Assembly (NCBI GenBank): GCA_002336085.1 | Contig: DDEH01000055.1 | Span: forward strand, 1-22,938 | Length of the DNA: 22,938 nt | DNA from: Flavobacteriales bacterium UBA1959 | Lineage (GTDB): Bacteria > Bacteroidota > Bacteroidia > Flavobacteriales_D > Sanyastnellaceae | Reading direction: 5' to 3' | Shown here: positions 13,855 to 22,938 of the stretch, one piece after another | How positions within the stretch are numbered: the first letter of the stretch is position 1 | Layout: every line of letters starts with the position of its first letter | Position numbers and translations under genes: made by a program | The notes under the pieces: model-generated | What the model was told of the DNA's origin: nothing | Seen by the model: only the letters and a program-made list of their open reading frames with translations | The model's database searches: none

Positions 13855-16331
13855 CCGTAGGCGACTGGAAAACCTGGCTCAATACCCTTTCCCCGCTCGA
13901 AATTTTCGACTTGGTCCAAACGCGTCAGTCGTCGACTGTAAATGCCCGACTAAACGCAACACAAGATTCCCGTCACCTCCCTTTAGGATCTGAAGAAACA
14001 CTGTTCATTGCCATCCGAGGTGCCTGGCATGATGGCCATGACTATTTGCTGGCTGCACACGGCTTGGGAGCGCGGTATTTCATCATTGAAGATCGGTCAA
14101 AATTGCCTGAACTGCCTGATTCTGAAGTACTATGTGTTCCTCATGCAGTGCACGCATGGCAAGATTTTGCTCGGCATTGGCGCATTGCTTGTGACGTCAG
14201 CACCGTGGCAATCACAGGCAGCAATGGAAAAACCACTGTCAAAGAATGGTTGATGCAGCTTTTCGCAAAGGATCATCACGCCTGTGGCAGTCCGAGGAGT
14301 TACAACAGCCAAGTCGGTGTGCCTTTGGCGCTTGGCGATCTTTTGCCAGAGCATGAAATCGCCTTCGTCGAAGCGGGAATTTCTGAACCCAACGAAATGA
14401 TGCGCCATTGGCATTGCATCCAACCCACGCATGGTGTTTTGACCCATATCGGCAAAGCGCATTTGCAAAACTTTGAAAGCCCCGAAGCGCTAATCCGAGA
14501 AAAAATAAGCCTGTACAATGGGTGCCAATGGGTGGCTATGCCTGGTCACTTGGAATTGGCCAAAGAATTGTTGACCGCTAAGAACATTGCTGTCAAAACT
14601 TGGGGGGGGCACCCAAATGATACTTTGCAAGTGTCGAGTCAGGTGCACGATCGCGGGCGCACCGTCTCCATCGAATGGAACGGCATTGAATCGGTTTGGC
14701 AGCTTCCGTTCACCGGAGAAGTTGGCTACCGCAACTCCATGACCGCTGCGCTGTTTGCTCTAGAGTGGGGGCTCAGTGAATCGCATGTGCGAGAGACGCT
14801 CCATTACTTTAGGGACCTCGATCACCGCATGCAGCGGCTTCAAAAACCCGATGGATCATGGTTGATTTCAGATGCTTACACCAACGATTGGGATGCGCTC
14901 CAATTAGCTGTGCAAGACTTGAATCGACTTCCTGGTCAATTCGAAATGGCGGCAATCATTGGAGAAATTCCAGGCATGGATGATGAGGGAACGGAACAAT
15001 TGGTTTCACTCATCCGCAGCAGAGGCATGGATCCCGTTTGGCTCATCGGCCGAGGGTTTCAATTCCTAGAATTGCAGAGCGAAGTAGTGCTAGAGAACAT
15101 GGAGGAAGCGCTGAGTCTACTAGCGACAAAGCACTTAGATTTTCAAGGAAAAAACACCTTGATCAAAGGCGCCCGTTCCGAACAGTTTGAACGGCTCATT
15201 CCCGCCCTTATGCATCGCAATCATGCGGCACGATTGGAGCTCGACCTCAACGCTCTGGGGCACAACTTGCGAGCCATAAGGACATTTGTGCGGGATCATG
15301 CCGCGCCATCTACAGATTTAATTGCCGTGATCAAAGCCTCGGGCTACGGAACCAACGGCCCGGCAGTTGCCCGGCAATTGAAGTTTCATGGCGTGAATAT
15401 TCTAGCAGTTGCCTGCACCGAAGAAGGGGTAGAGCTCCGTCAACACGGCATCGTTTCGCGCATCATGGTCCTGAATCCAGAGCCTTCAACCTTTGCTTCT
15501 GTCCTTCAGTACCGCCTAGAACCATGCATTCATAGTTTGCTTCAATTTGCAGATTTTACTGGGAATTTGCAGGCAAAAGTTGGCCCCAAACCGTGGCCCG
15601 TGCATGTTAAAATCGATACGGGAATGCATCGATTGGGATTTGCACATGACGACCTGTTGAGCCTCTCGGCATTGGCCAATGACCCGCACACCGAAATAAA
15701 AACAGTGTTTAGCCACTTGGCGAGTGCAGACCGTCCCGAACAAGACGACGCCACTCGGAAACAAATTCAACGATTCGAAATAGCAGCAAACGCTCTGCGG
15801 CAGCTCAATCCTCGCATCAAAACACACTTGCTTAATTCTGCAGGACTTATTCGTTTTCCTGAATTCAGCGGCGATTATGTCCGTGTGGGAATTGCCTTAT
15901 TCGGGATCCAATTGGTCAACTCGAATTCCCTTCAATTGAACCCCGTGGTACGGTTTCACGCAGTCATCTCATCGCTGCATGACATTCCCGCAGGAGAAGG
16001 CGTCGGATATGGATTGGAAGACGCTGCCAGCCAACCTCGTCGCATCGCAACGCTCCCCATGGGCTATGCCGATGGATTCCCACGCAACTTATCCAATGGA
16101 AAAGGGCACGTCATGGTACACGGAAAGTCCGCACCCGTCGTTGGCAAAGTATGCATGGACATGGTCATGGTAGACGTGACTCACATCGCCAATGCACAGG
16201 AAGGAGATGAGGTTGAGATTTTTGGTCCCCAACAACTCATTGAAAATTTCGCGGCAGATGCCGGGACCATTCCCTACGAAATACTCACCCGCATCCCCGG
16301 ACGTGTACAACGTGAACAGCGAGGAGGATAA
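13851..16331 (+). CDS. murF-alr: Bifunctional MurF (UDP-MurNAc-tripeptide:D-Ala-D-Ala ligase) / alanine racemase
   Basis: One 826-residue cytoplasmic protein that combines two linked steps of peptidoglycan precursor synthesis: making D-alanine from L-alanine (PLP enzyme) and adding D-Ala-D-Ala to the UDP-MurNAc tripeptide. The MurF half (about 1-455) has the ATP loop TGSNGKTTVKEW (about 122-133), SYNSQVGVPLAL, AGISEPNEM and DAYTNDWDAL (about 341-350). The racemase half (about 458-826) begins ARLELDLNALGHNLR, has the PLP lysine in AVIKASGYG (K495), MHRLGF (about 592-597), the catalytic tyrosine in GVGYGLED (Y720), GYADGFPRNL and KVCMDMVMVDV. This fusion is known from Bacteroidota. The PLP motif here is KASGYG rather than the common KADAYGHG. 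The start overlaps the tdk stop by 4 bases, indicating coupling; it converges with the efflux operon 15 bases on. Confidence 0.95.
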   Translation: MTVGDWKTWLNTLSPLEIFDLVQTRQSSTVNARLNATQDSRHLPLGSEETLFIAIRGAWHDGHDYLLAAHGLGARYFIIEDRSKLPELPDSEVLCVPHAVHAWQDFARHWRIACDVSTVAITGSNGKTTVKEWLMQLFAKDHHACGSPRSYNSQVGVPLALGDLLPEHEIAFVEAGISEPNEMMRHWHCIQPTHGVLTHIGKAHLQNFESPEALIREKISLYNGCQWVAMPGHLELAKELLTAKNIAVKTWGGHPNDTLQVSSQVHDRGRTVSIEWNGIESVWQLPFTGEVGYRNSMTAALFALEWGLSESHVRETLHYFRDLDHRMQRLQKPDGSWLISDAYTNDWDALQLAVQDLNRLPGQFEMAAIIGEIPGMDDEGTEQLVSLIRSRGMDPVWLIGRGFQFLELQSEVVLENMEEALSLLATKHLDFQGKNTLIKGARSEQFERLIPALMHRNHAARLELDLNALGHNLRAIRTFVRDHAAPSTDLIAVIKASGYGTNGPAVARQLKFHGVNILAVACTEEGVELRQHGIVSRIMVLNPEPSTFASVLQYRLEPCIHSLLQFADFTGNLQAKVGPKPWPVHVKIDTGMHRLGFAHDDLLSLSALANDPHTEIKTVFSHLASADRPEQDDATRKQIQRFEIAANALRQLNPRIKTHLLNSAGLIRFPEFSGDYVRVGIALFGIQLVNSNSLQLNPVVRFHAVISSLHDIPAGEGVGYGLEDAASQPRRIATLPMGYADGFPRNLSNGKGHVMVHGKSAPVVGKVCMDMVMVDVTHIANAQEGDEVEIFGPQQLIENFAADAGTIPYEILTRIPGRVQREQRGG

Positions 16332-16360
16332 CCGGGTCCGCGGCGGTTAAACCACCTCCT
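16322..16360. terminator. Possible bidirectional terminator between murF-alr and the RND gene
   Basis: Two nested inverted repeats, AGGAGG/CCTCCT (16322-16327, 16355-16360) and TAACCG/CGGTTA (16329-16334, 16344-16349), cover both convergent stop codons. No U tract follows on either side, so this is a structural guess only. Confidence 0.3.
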
Positions 16361-19300
16361 TCAATCGGTACTTGTATAGCATTCGATTGATCCACCAATA
16401 CATCACCGGTACAATGATGAGCGTTAAGAACGTCGCAAAGGTCAGCCCATAAATTATGGCCCAGCTCATCGGCTTCCAAAACACATTGTTGTCCCCTCCA
16501 ATGTAAATGCGAGGATCGTATTCCGTCACCAATGAAACGAAATCAATATTCAACCCAATTGCCAGCGGCAACAAGCCCAAGATGGTAGTGATGGCCGTGA
16601 GCAATACGGGGCGCAATCGGGTTCGGCCCCCTTGTACAATGGATTCAACTACTTCGGAAAACGGCAGGTGTCGATCCGTCCCGTACTCCTTTCGTTTCCT
16701 TTCGCGAATAAGGTCCGTGTAGTCAATCAACACAATGGCATTATTCACCACCACACCCGCGAGTGAAATGATCCCAATCATCGTCATGATGATGACAAAA
16801 TCCATTTGAAAAATGACCAGCCCCAACAAAACACCGATGAGGCTGAAGAAAACAGAGAATCCGATGATGAATGGCGTGGTTATAGAATTGAATTGAGCCA
16901 CTATGATTAGGATGATCAAGAAAAGAGCCAACAACAGCGCGCGGGACAAAAAGGCCAGCTCCTTTGCTTGCTCTTCCTGTTGGCCTGTAAACGCAAACTG
17001 AACGCCACGTGGCGCGTTGAATGATTTCAGAGACTCTTGCATCTGCAATACGATTTCATTCGCATTTGCGCCCTCTAAGACATTTGAGCTCAACGTAATT
17101 ACCCGGTCCAAGTCCTTTCGCTTTACACTGCTAAAGGTCGTGCTGCGGTCTGCCGTTGCTACCGCTGAAATTGGCACCTCTTTTATTTGACCATCAGAGG
17201 CACTTCGGAAAATCACTTTCTGATTCATTAAAGCGTCGACATTATTCCGCGACGACTCTTCGAAGCGAACATTGATCGGATAGTCGTCCTCACCATCCTT
17301 GAACGTACTCACCTCTCTTCCAAACAAGGCGGTACGAATGGTGTATCCAATATTCTGAGTTGACAAGCCATAGAGCCGAGCTTTCTCACGATCAATCGTG
17401 ATAGGCAATTCAGGCTTCCGCTTGTCTACATCAATCTTGAGTTCCTCAACGCCTTTGAAATCCAATTCGCGCAAAAACTGGCGCATGGAGTTGGCTGTGA
17501 TCAAAACATCGTCATAGTCATCGCCTAAGATCTCAATGTTTATCGGTGGCCCTTGGGGCGGCCCGTCAGAGTTCTTGGTAACGATAATTTCTGCATCTGG
17601 GTAGCCCGACAATCGCTCCCTCACCGACCGAAGTAACTCCCGAGATGATTGGCCTCGTCGTTCCTGAAACTTCACAAAATTCACCACTACACGAGCTTTG
17701 TGAGGTGTGTTTCCGAGAGATGGTCCTTCTTGAGGGTCGCTGGTACCATTGCCCACCTGGGCAATGATTGAATTGGCGATATAAGCCTCCAATTCACCGG
17801 TTTCAGGATTGGGCCGTTTGAAGCGTTCCTCGTTCATCACAGCCAAGACCAGTTCTTCTATTTCACGCGTGACCCGGTTGGTTTCTTCAATGTCCGTCCC
17901 AATGGGCTTACTGATGAAAATATTCAAGTACTGAGGCTCGTTGCTGGGGAAAAACTCCACCTTGGGGGGGAAGGTCCCCAGCAAGACAAACGCCAAAACC
18001 ATCAGGCCAGCCGTTCCAAAGAAAAAGGCCCAAGGTCGTCTGCCCGACAATACATACCGGAGAAATTGCTCGTAACCCCGTTCCAGGCGCGGCAAGAAAC
18101 GACTTTGAAACAAGCGGGTCCCAGGGTTCAATACGTAAGCATTTGAAATGGTCAACAATCCCGCAATCAAGAGAATATTTCCAACAGCAGTCGCTCCCAG
18201 GGCTAGGAAAACGCCTCCAAAAACAGCAAGGGAAATGGAGACGCGATGTGCACGCTTTTTGCTTACACCGTCGTCCCCAACCCGCATAAATGCCGCGGTC
18301 AATACAGGATTAATTACAAGCGCCACAAACAACGACGAACTCAATACAATCATCAGTGTGATCGGCAAGTACTTCATGAACTCGCCAATAAGTCCTGGCC
18401 ATATAGCCAATGGCAAGAACGCCGCTAACGTAGTCGCTGTGGAAGCAATTATGGGCCAAGCTACCTCGCCAACGCCTTGTTTAGCGGCCTCAAATGATGA
18501 CTTCCCCTCATCCATCAATCTGTAGATATTCTCCACCACAACGATTCCATTGTCAACCAGCATTCCCAATGCCAAAACGAGAGAGAAAAGCACCATCACA
18601 TTGAATGTGATGCCAAGGGCATTCAAAATCATAAAGCTCATGAACATGGACAATGGAATTGCCACGCCTACGAACAGCGCATTGCGCAGACCGAGGAAAA
18701 ACAACAACACGCCAACCACAAGCAACACCCCAAAAATGATAGAATTCTGTAGTTCATCCACCTGCGTCCGCGTCTGATCTGATTGATCATTCGTGATTGA
18801 AACCTTCAAGTTTTCAGGTAGATAATCCGCCTTCGCCTCGGCAATAATGGCATTGATGCCGTTGGAGGCGGAAATGAGGTTTTCACCTGCACGCTTAATA
18901 ATATCCAGCGAAACCACCGGTTGCAGATACTCGCGAGCGTAACTCGTCTTCTCCTGTTCTACAAAGTGCACGCTCGCCACGTCTCTTAGGTAGACAGGGG
19001 CATTGTTTTCACTTTTTACGATAACATTTTCAATGTCTTCTGTGGATTGGAAATCCCCGACCACCTGCACCGATCGTCGGAAATTATCCACGAGCAAATC
19101 GCCCCCAGAAATGGTGATATTTTCTTGCGCGATTGCCCCAGAAATATCATTAAAACTGACCTGCATCGCTTCGGCACGTAAGTAATCTACCTCCACCTCC
19201 ACTTCCCTATCCATTACTCCCCGAACATCTACTTTCGAAATCTCTGGCAATTCTTCGATTTCTTCCTCAAGCGCTTCAGCATATCGCTTCAATTCGTCCA

Positions 19301-19793
19301 AGCTATAATCGCCAGACAAGTTGACGTTCATCACAGGGAGCAGCTCCGAAAAGTTCAAAGCAAAGACATCGGGATCGGCGGGCAAGTCATCCGGGAAATC
19401 CGGGTCGGCCTTGGCGCGGTCAACCGCATCTTTGACCTTTCGAAGCGCTTCGTCCGGGGTGACATCAAACTCAAATTTTACGTCCACAGCGCTATAACCC
19501 TGAATGGATGTAGACGTGATTTCATCCACTCCGGTAATCGTTTTGATCTCCTTTTCGAGTGGCCGAGTAATCAATTTTTCAATATTGGAGGGGCTATTCC
19601 CGGGATACGGCGTTCCGATAAAGACTTCGGGAATGACGACCTCCGGAAAACTTTCTTTCGGAACCGTCAAATAACTGTACAAACCGGATACAGTAATGAT
19701 GGCGATGAGGACGAATACCGTAGTGGAGTTGTTCACGCTCCAGGAGCTCAGTCCAAACTCCCTCGCTTGCTGGTTTTGAGGTTGATCCTGCAT
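16347..19793 (-). CDS. RND-family multidrug efflux permease (AcrB/HAE1 type)
   Basis: A 1148-residue inner-membrane proton-driven pump that, with the adaptor and channel encoded next to it, should export drugs or other small molecules across both membranes. After TM1 (about 24-43) comes the first porter loop (VPKESFPEVVIPEVFIGTPYPG..., about 44-350). TM2-6 follow (about 350-505), with the TM4 motif ALGMLVDNGIVVVENIYR (D414). Two further hydrophobic segments at about 517-555 lie between TM6 and TM7, beyond the standard 12. The second porter loop is about 610-960 and the last TM block about 965-1130, with SLAGVVVNNAIVLIDY at about 1015. AcrB has a DD pair in TM4 and a Lys in TM10 for proton transfer; here TM4 has D-N and TM10 has N, as in many non-AcrB RND pumps. 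It starts 4 bases after the adaptor stop. Confidence 0.95.
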   Translation of the reverse strand: MQDQPQNQQAREFGLSSWSVNNSTTVFVLIAIITVSGLYSYLTVPKESFPEVVIPEVFIGTPYPGNSPSNIEKLITRPLEKEIKTITGVDEITSTSIQGYSAVDVKFEFDVTPDEALRKVKDAVDRAKADPDFPDDLPADPDVFALNFSELLPVMNVNLSGDYSLDELKRYAEALEEEIEELPEISKVDVRGVMDREVEVEVDYLRAEAMQVSFNDISGAIAQENITISGGDLLVDNFRRSVQVVGDFQSTEDIENVIVKSENNAPVYLRDVASVHFVEQEKTSYAREYLQPVVSLDIIKRAGENLISASNGINAIIAEAKADYLPENLKVSITNDQSDQTRTQVDELQNSIIFGVLLVVGVLLFFLGLRNALFVGVAIPLSMFMSFMILNALGITFNVMVLFSLVLALGMLVDNGIVVVENIYRLMDEGKSSFEAAKQGVGEVAWPIIASTATTLAAFLPLAIWPGLIGEFMKYLPITLMIVLSSSLFVALVINPVLTAAFMRVGDDGVSKKRAHRVSISLAVFGGVFLALGATAVGNILLIAGLLTISNAYVLNPGTRLFQSRFLPRLERGYEQFLRYVLSGRRPWAFFFGTAGLMVLAFVLLGTFPPKVEFFPSNEPQYLNIFISKPIGTDIEETNRVTREIEELVLAVMNEERFKRPNPETGELEAYIANSIIAQVGNGTSDPQEGPSLGNTPHKARVVVNFVKFQERRGQSSRELLRSVRERLSGYPDAEIIVTKNSDGPPQGPPINIEILGDDYDDVLITANSMRQFLRELDFKGVEELKIDVDKRKPELPITIDREKARLYGLSTQNIGYTIRTALFGREVSTFKDGEDDYPINVRFEESSRNNVDALMNQKVIFRSASDGQIKEVPISAVATADRSTTFSSVKRKDLDRVITLSSNVLEGANANEIVLQMQESLKSFNAPRGVQFAFTGQQEEQAKELAFLSRALLLALFLIILIIVAQFNSITTPFIIGFSVFFSLIGVLLGLVIFQMDFVIIMTMIGIISLAGVVVNNAIVLIDYTDLIRERKRKEYGTDRHLPFSEVVESIVQGGRTRLRPVLLTAITTILGLLPLAIGLNIDFVSLVTEYDPRIYIGGDNNVFWKPMSWAIIYGLTFATFLTLIIVPVMYWWINRMLYKYRLKEVV

Positions 19794-19797
19794 GAAA

Positions 19798-20880
19798 TCA
19801 CTCCGTAATAAGATTTACTTCTTGGCCCTCCACAACACGGCTTGAGCCCCGCGAAATCACATCATCGCCAAACTCAAGGCCGGAGGCAATCATAAGGATG
19901 TCTCCTGACCCCATTCCAGATTCAATGAGTCTTTTTCGGACAGTGCGAATTTCGCCTTGTCCTTCAGCTACAAAAACAAATTCGTCGCCGTTGATGTCCT
20001 GCTGAACCTGTGCGCTTGGCAATACCATGGCACTGTCAAGGCCCAGGTCTTGCAGCCAGACGCTTGCGTACATGTTGGGCAAGAATTTATTCCCCCGCGG
20101 CAATGGCAAAGAAATCTCAAGGGTGCGATTCGCTGGGTTGATGAATTGACCCACGCGACCGACTTTCGTGCGGATAGAATCCACACCGCTAACGATGATT
20201 TCTGCAGGCATTCCCTCATAGATCTTCCCCGCATAATGATCACTCACACTCGCCCTAACATACATGTCTTTCAGGTCAACAATGCGAACCAATGGCTGTC
20301 CGGGAATTGCAAACTCACCCGTCTTCGCCAAGCAACGGTCTACCACTCCCGGGAAAGGGGCACGCATCACGGCCATTTCCATTTGCTCTTCCAGCGTTTG
20401 ACGTGAGCGTTGGAGGGATTCCAGCTGGGTTTTGGCCTGGAGAAACTCAATTTCTGAGCCGATTTTTTGCTCCCACAACCGCTCCTGTCGGTCAAAAACA
20501 GCTTGAGCCAATTCCAACTGGGTTTCCAGTTCAGATAAAGAACGCTTCATGACATCGGTATTGACGCGAACCAATGGAGTGCCTTCTGTTACTTGCTGGC
20601 CTTCTCGCACCATGACCTGCTCGATGGCACCGCCAAACTCTGTCGTCAAAAGTGCATTTTGATCTGTTTCCACATTGCCTTGAACCGAAAATCGGTGAGT
20701 AAATACCTGTGGAGTAACCTTTGATACGCCGACCTGAAAAAGATCTGCTGTTTTGGTCTCAGTGACATCATTTGTTGTTGATGCTTCCTCTGACGATCCA
20801 CAACCGGCCAATGCCAGTATGAATATCATCATGGGAATGCCCATTGCTGTTCTCATGCTTACTGTATAAATGCTATTCAT
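19798..20880 (-). CDS. RND efflux periplasmic adaptor (membrane-fusion lipoprotein)
   Basis: A 360-residue periplasmic adaptor linking the RND pump to the TolC-like channel. The N-terminus ends in lipobox LALAGC (C27), so it is probably anchored in the inner membrane by lipid. The first half-lipoyl segment GGAIEQVMVREGQQVTEGTPLVRV (about 84-107) is followed by a coiled-coil hairpin (about 110-170, ...SLSELETQLELAQAVFDRQERLWEQ...), then the second half APFPGVVDRCLAKTGEFAIPGQPLVRI, a beta-barrel domain and a membrane-proximal domain. M9 is an alternative start. It lies 33 bases after the TolC-like gene and 4 before the permease gene. A duplicated 9-base unit sits directly before the ATG. Confidence 0.93.
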   Translation of the reverse strand: MNSIYTVSMRTAMGIPMMIFILALAGCGSSEEASTTNDVTETKTADLFQVGVSKVTPQVFTHRFSVQGNVETDQNALLTTEFGGAIEQVMVREGQQVTEGTPLVRVNTDVMKRSLSELETQLELAQAVFDRQERLWEQKIGSEIEFLQAKTQLESLQRSRQTLEEQMEMAVMRAPFPGVVDRCLAKTGEFAIPGQPLVRIVDLKDMYVRASVSDHYAGKIYEGMPAEIIVSGVDSIRTKVGRVGQFINPANRTLEISLPLPRGNKFLPNMYASVWLQDLGLDSAMVLPSAQVQQDINGDEFVFVAEGQGEIRTVRKRLIESGMGSGDILMIASGLEFGDDVISRGSSRVVEGQEVNLITE

Positions 20881-20898
20881 CTTTCTGTGCTTTCTGTG
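20881..20898. repeat. Tandem 9-base duplication in the ribosome-binding region of the adaptor gene
   Basis: On the coding (minus) strand CACAGAAAG occurs twice head to tail and ends exactly at the adaptor ATG. Each copy contains the purine run AGAAAG. The duplication doubles the likely initiation region; copy-number changes would alter spacing but not the reading frame. Confidence 0.8.
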
Positions 20899-20913
20899 CT
20901 TCTTGGCGACCGT

Positions 20914-22347
20914 TCATTCAAATGCAGAGAGGGCCTTTTGCAGCGCTACTCGTGCATTCAGCCAATCCAATGAGGCCGTAAGTTTTTTGATTTTCGCTTC
21001 GAGAAGTTGATTGCGAGCATCGTCCATATCAAAACTGGAGACCATGCCCTCTTTGAACCGCGCGTCTGATTGCGTGTAAATTTTTTGAGCAAGGCGCTCC
21101 CCTTTGGAAGCGTTGTTGTGGAGCGCCACAGCATTGGAAAAAGTGACTTGTGCGTTGTCAAATTCCATCGATGCTCCCTGCGTAACTTGTGACAAAGCAA
21201 TACGGGCACGCTCCGCTTCAATTTTCTTTTTCTCAACTGCCTGACGTCCTCCAAAGCTGGTCCAAACCGGCATAGAAAAATTCACGCCCCAAAGCTGAAC
21301 GGGGTACCATTCTTGGTTTTTTTGAAAAAAGTCAAAAGCATCGCGTTGCGCATTACTTTGATTGGAATAAAATGCCGAAACCTTGGGCCAACCATCGGCT
21401 TTTTGAGCCTTCACGTCCAATCCTGCCAGTCTGAGGTACAGATCTTGCTCCTGCACTCCAGGCAATTCAGAAGCCATAAAATCACGGCTCATCCATTCCA
21501 GTTCATTTCCGTTTGACATCAGCTCCTGCATCCCGTCGGTCAACACCAATGATGCATTAGGCGCAATGCCCATTTGAAAACGCAACAACCCTTCTCCCAC
21601 GACAATCTGCCCTTTGGATGCGAGCACCTGAGCTTCGAGGTTGTTGATGGCTAAATCCATTTGACTCACAAGAAGCTCATCAGCAAATCCAACTTCGTTC
21701 AAAACCGCCACCTCGTCCCGGGTTCCCTGCGTCAACTGCAACGCTTCATTGGCCAAGTCCAAACCCTCATGGGCAGCAAGCAAAAAATGATACGCTTTAG
21801 CAACTTGTTCCATCACCTCATCAGCAGTGCGCTGCTGCCTGCGGTTGCGGGATTCAATTAAAAACTCGGACGCTTTCAATCCGAAAAAGTATGACCCGCT
21901 AAAAATCAATTGCGAAGCTGTAACACCATAGTTCGCCGTGTGGCTTTGGCCAAATTGAAACTCTGAAAGCGCATCAGGATCAATCGGCGGAGCATCAATA
22001 CCAACGCCTGTGGCATCGGACACGCCCCCGAAAAAATCCGTGAGGTATGCAGGAAAGCCAAAGACATCTCCGGCCGCTACTTGCACGGGAATGTCAATGT
22101 ATTGACTGTAATCAGCAATCAAGTTCACTTGGGGCAAACCTGAAGCAAGCAAGGCTTTGACGTCACGCTTGGATTTTTCCATGTCCAAATCCACATACTG
22201 CACAGCAAAGGATTTTTCCAATGCAATTTCCTGGGCTTGTTTGAGGGAAATTGAATAGGCCTCCTGGCCCTGAACAAGGCTTCCCGTCGAAGCGATGAAT
22301 GCAATGGCGACAATGGTCGTTTGCGTGAAATTGATCTTCGTCTTCAT
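20914..22347 (-). CDS. TolC-family outer-membrane efflux channel
   Basis: A 477-residue outer-membrane factor that forms the exit duct of the efflux complex. A signal peptide (MKTKINFTQTTIVAIAFIASTGSLVQG) is followed by two OEP repeats of long helices and strands: YSISLKQAQEIALEKSFAVQYVDLDMEKSKRDVKALLASGLPQVNL in the first (about 31-76), and EKKKIEAERARIALSQV... FKEGMVSSFDMDDARNQLLEAKIKKLTASLDWLNARVALQKAL in the second (C-terminal). Length and motifs fit the family. The start codon overlaps the TetR stop (ATGA on the minus strand), so the channel is translated directly after the regulator. It precedes the adaptor and pump, the usual order in Bacteroidota. Confidence 0.94.
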   Translation of the reverse strand: MKTKINFTQTTIVAIAFIASTGSLVQGQEAYSISLKQAQEIALEKSFAVQYVDLDMEKSKRDVKALLASGLPQVNLIADYSQYIDIPVQVAAGDVFGFPAYLTDFFGGVSDATGVGIDAPPIDPDALSEFQFGQSHTANYGVTASQLIFSGSYFFGLKASEFLIESRNRRQQRTADEVMEQVAKAYHFLLAAHEGLDLANEALQLTQGTRDEVAVLNEVGFADELLVSQMDLAINNLEAQVLASKGQIVVGEGLLRFQMGIAPNASLVLTDGMQELMSNGNELEWMSRDFMASELPGVQEQDLYLRLAGLDVKAQKADGWPKVSAFYSNQSNAQRDAFDFFQKNQEWYPVQLWGVNFSMPVWTSFGGRQAVEKKKIEAERARIALSQVTQGASMEFDNAQVTFSNAVALHNNASKGERLAQKIYTQSDARFKEGMVSSFDMDDARNQLLEAKIKKLTASLDWLNARVALQKALSAFE

Positions 22348-22938
22348 TGAAACAACTTTTCTTTTTCCAGTTTACTTTGGAGATACTGCGCGCCCTTTTC
22401 TGTAGAGATAGCACGGATGTGATACAAAGACGATTGTAGGTAAAGTTCCGATAGGGTCAACTCTCCTTGAAAGGTGCCGCGTTCTCCGCACTTTTTAACT
22501 TCATAGCCAATTGCCACAAGGAACCGAGCCGTCAAGGTGGGATTTACATCTTGACGATACAGCCCTTCTTTCTGGCCCCGCAATATGTTTCGCTCGACAG
22601 TACCGAGAATAATTTCGTCCTCGCGCTTGTTAATCGTGTCAAATGCAATGGGGTGGTGCTTCCGCAAATCATATAGCATGCTCGGATGCATTTTTGAGAT
22701 CACCTCGTGCACAAAGGTGATAATCATCAATTCCGAATCAATGGCGTTGCCCACGTGATTCTCTGCCTTTAAAATCACCTGCTCCATTTGATCACAATGT
22801 GCGCTCATGCACTTTTGAATCAAATCATTTTTGTCCTTGAAATGAACATATAGCGTCTTTTTTGAGACGCCCATTTCGGTGGCCAGACCCGCCATATTCA
22901 CCGAACGAATCCCCAATTGACAAAAAATATCCATGGAT
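22344..22938 (-). CDS. TetR/AcrR-family transcriptional regulator (5' end outside the window)
   Basis: The frame is open to the right window edge; 196 residues from the first visible Met, plus one upstream codon. The visible part begins at MDIFCQLGIRSVNMAGLATEMGVSKKTLYVHFKDKNDLIQ, which is the second half of a TetR DNA-binding domain (helix-turn-helix GLATEMGVSKKTLYVHF). A first helix of about 10-20 residues must precede it, so this Met is probably internal. The remaining helical domain would bind an inducer. Its stop overlaps the TolC-like start by 4 bases. As the first gene of the efflux operon it should control its own operon, usually as a ligand-released repressor; the operator lies outside the window. 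Confidence 0.92.
   Translation of the reverse strand, partial: SMDIFCQLGIRSVNMAGLATEMGVSKKTLYVHFKDKNDLIQKCMSAHCDQMEQVILKAENHVGNAIDSELMIITFVHEVISKMHPSMLYDLRKHHPIAFDTINKREDEIILGTVERNILRGQKEGLYRQDVNPTLTARFLVAIGYEVKKCGERGTFQGELTLSELYLQSSLYHIRAISTEKGAQYLQSKLEKEKLFQ

Noticed and set aside
1..22938. Mobile element, CRISPR array, defence island or biosynthetic cluster
   Set aside because: No transposase, integrase, long terminal inverted repeats, spaced direct repeats or nuclease/helicase gene sets are seen; nearly all genes are core functions.

Overview
This window reads as a stretch of chromosome from a free-living Bacteroidota bacterium, most likely in or near the order Flavobacteriales. The main evidence is a single-ORF MurF-alanine racemase fusion, a thymidine kinase followed by that fusion, a LysS with a C-terminal extension, the gene order rplM-rpsI-rpsB-tsf then pyrH-frr, a TonB-dependent receptor, and promoter-like elements of the Bacteroidota type (TTG, 17-23 nt, TAnnTTTG). 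By eye the base composition is close to balanced. Coding density is very high and no intergenic gap exceeds about 100 bases. I see no tRNA, rRNA, CRISPR array, insertion sequence, prophage or integrase.

Layout, left to right. (1) Positions 1-4067, minus strand: a four-gene cluster read from right to left. It holds a TonB-dependent outer-membrane receptor, a bifunctional phosphoglucose/phosphomannose isomerase-type SIS protein, lipB, and the first 81 codons of a probable serine hydrolase cut by the window edge. (2) Positions 4160-7358, plus strand: lysS, a MIP18/SufT-like Fe-S maturation factor, and dxr, which overlaps the previous stop codon through a TTG start. (3) Positions 7383-11475, minus strand: translation genes. 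rplM-rpsI-rpsB-tsf run from a recognisable promoter to a strong terminator, and pyrH-frr follow as a separate unit. (4) Positions 11574-13160, minus strand: a two-gene surface module with a small lipoprotein and an outer-membrane barrel (DUF2490-like) fused to a lamin-tail domain. (5) Positions 13228-16331, plus strand: tdk and murF-alr, overlapping by 4 bases. (6) Positions 16347-22938, minus strand: a TetR-type regulator (cut by the window edge), a TolC-like channel, a membrane-fusion lipoprotein and an RND permease, which together form a complete self-regulated tripartite efflux operon.

Most of the window is ordinary core genome, and I do not see a large new system. The least explained part is region 4. 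The barrel-lamin-tail gene carries a perfect (CAGT)4 tetranucleotide tract exactly in the linker between its two domains. A one-unit slip in either direction would keep the barrel and remove the lamin-tail domain, because stop codons lie close by in both other frames. The lipoprotein gene of this pair and tdk appear to be driven by face-to-face, almost fully overlapping promoters.
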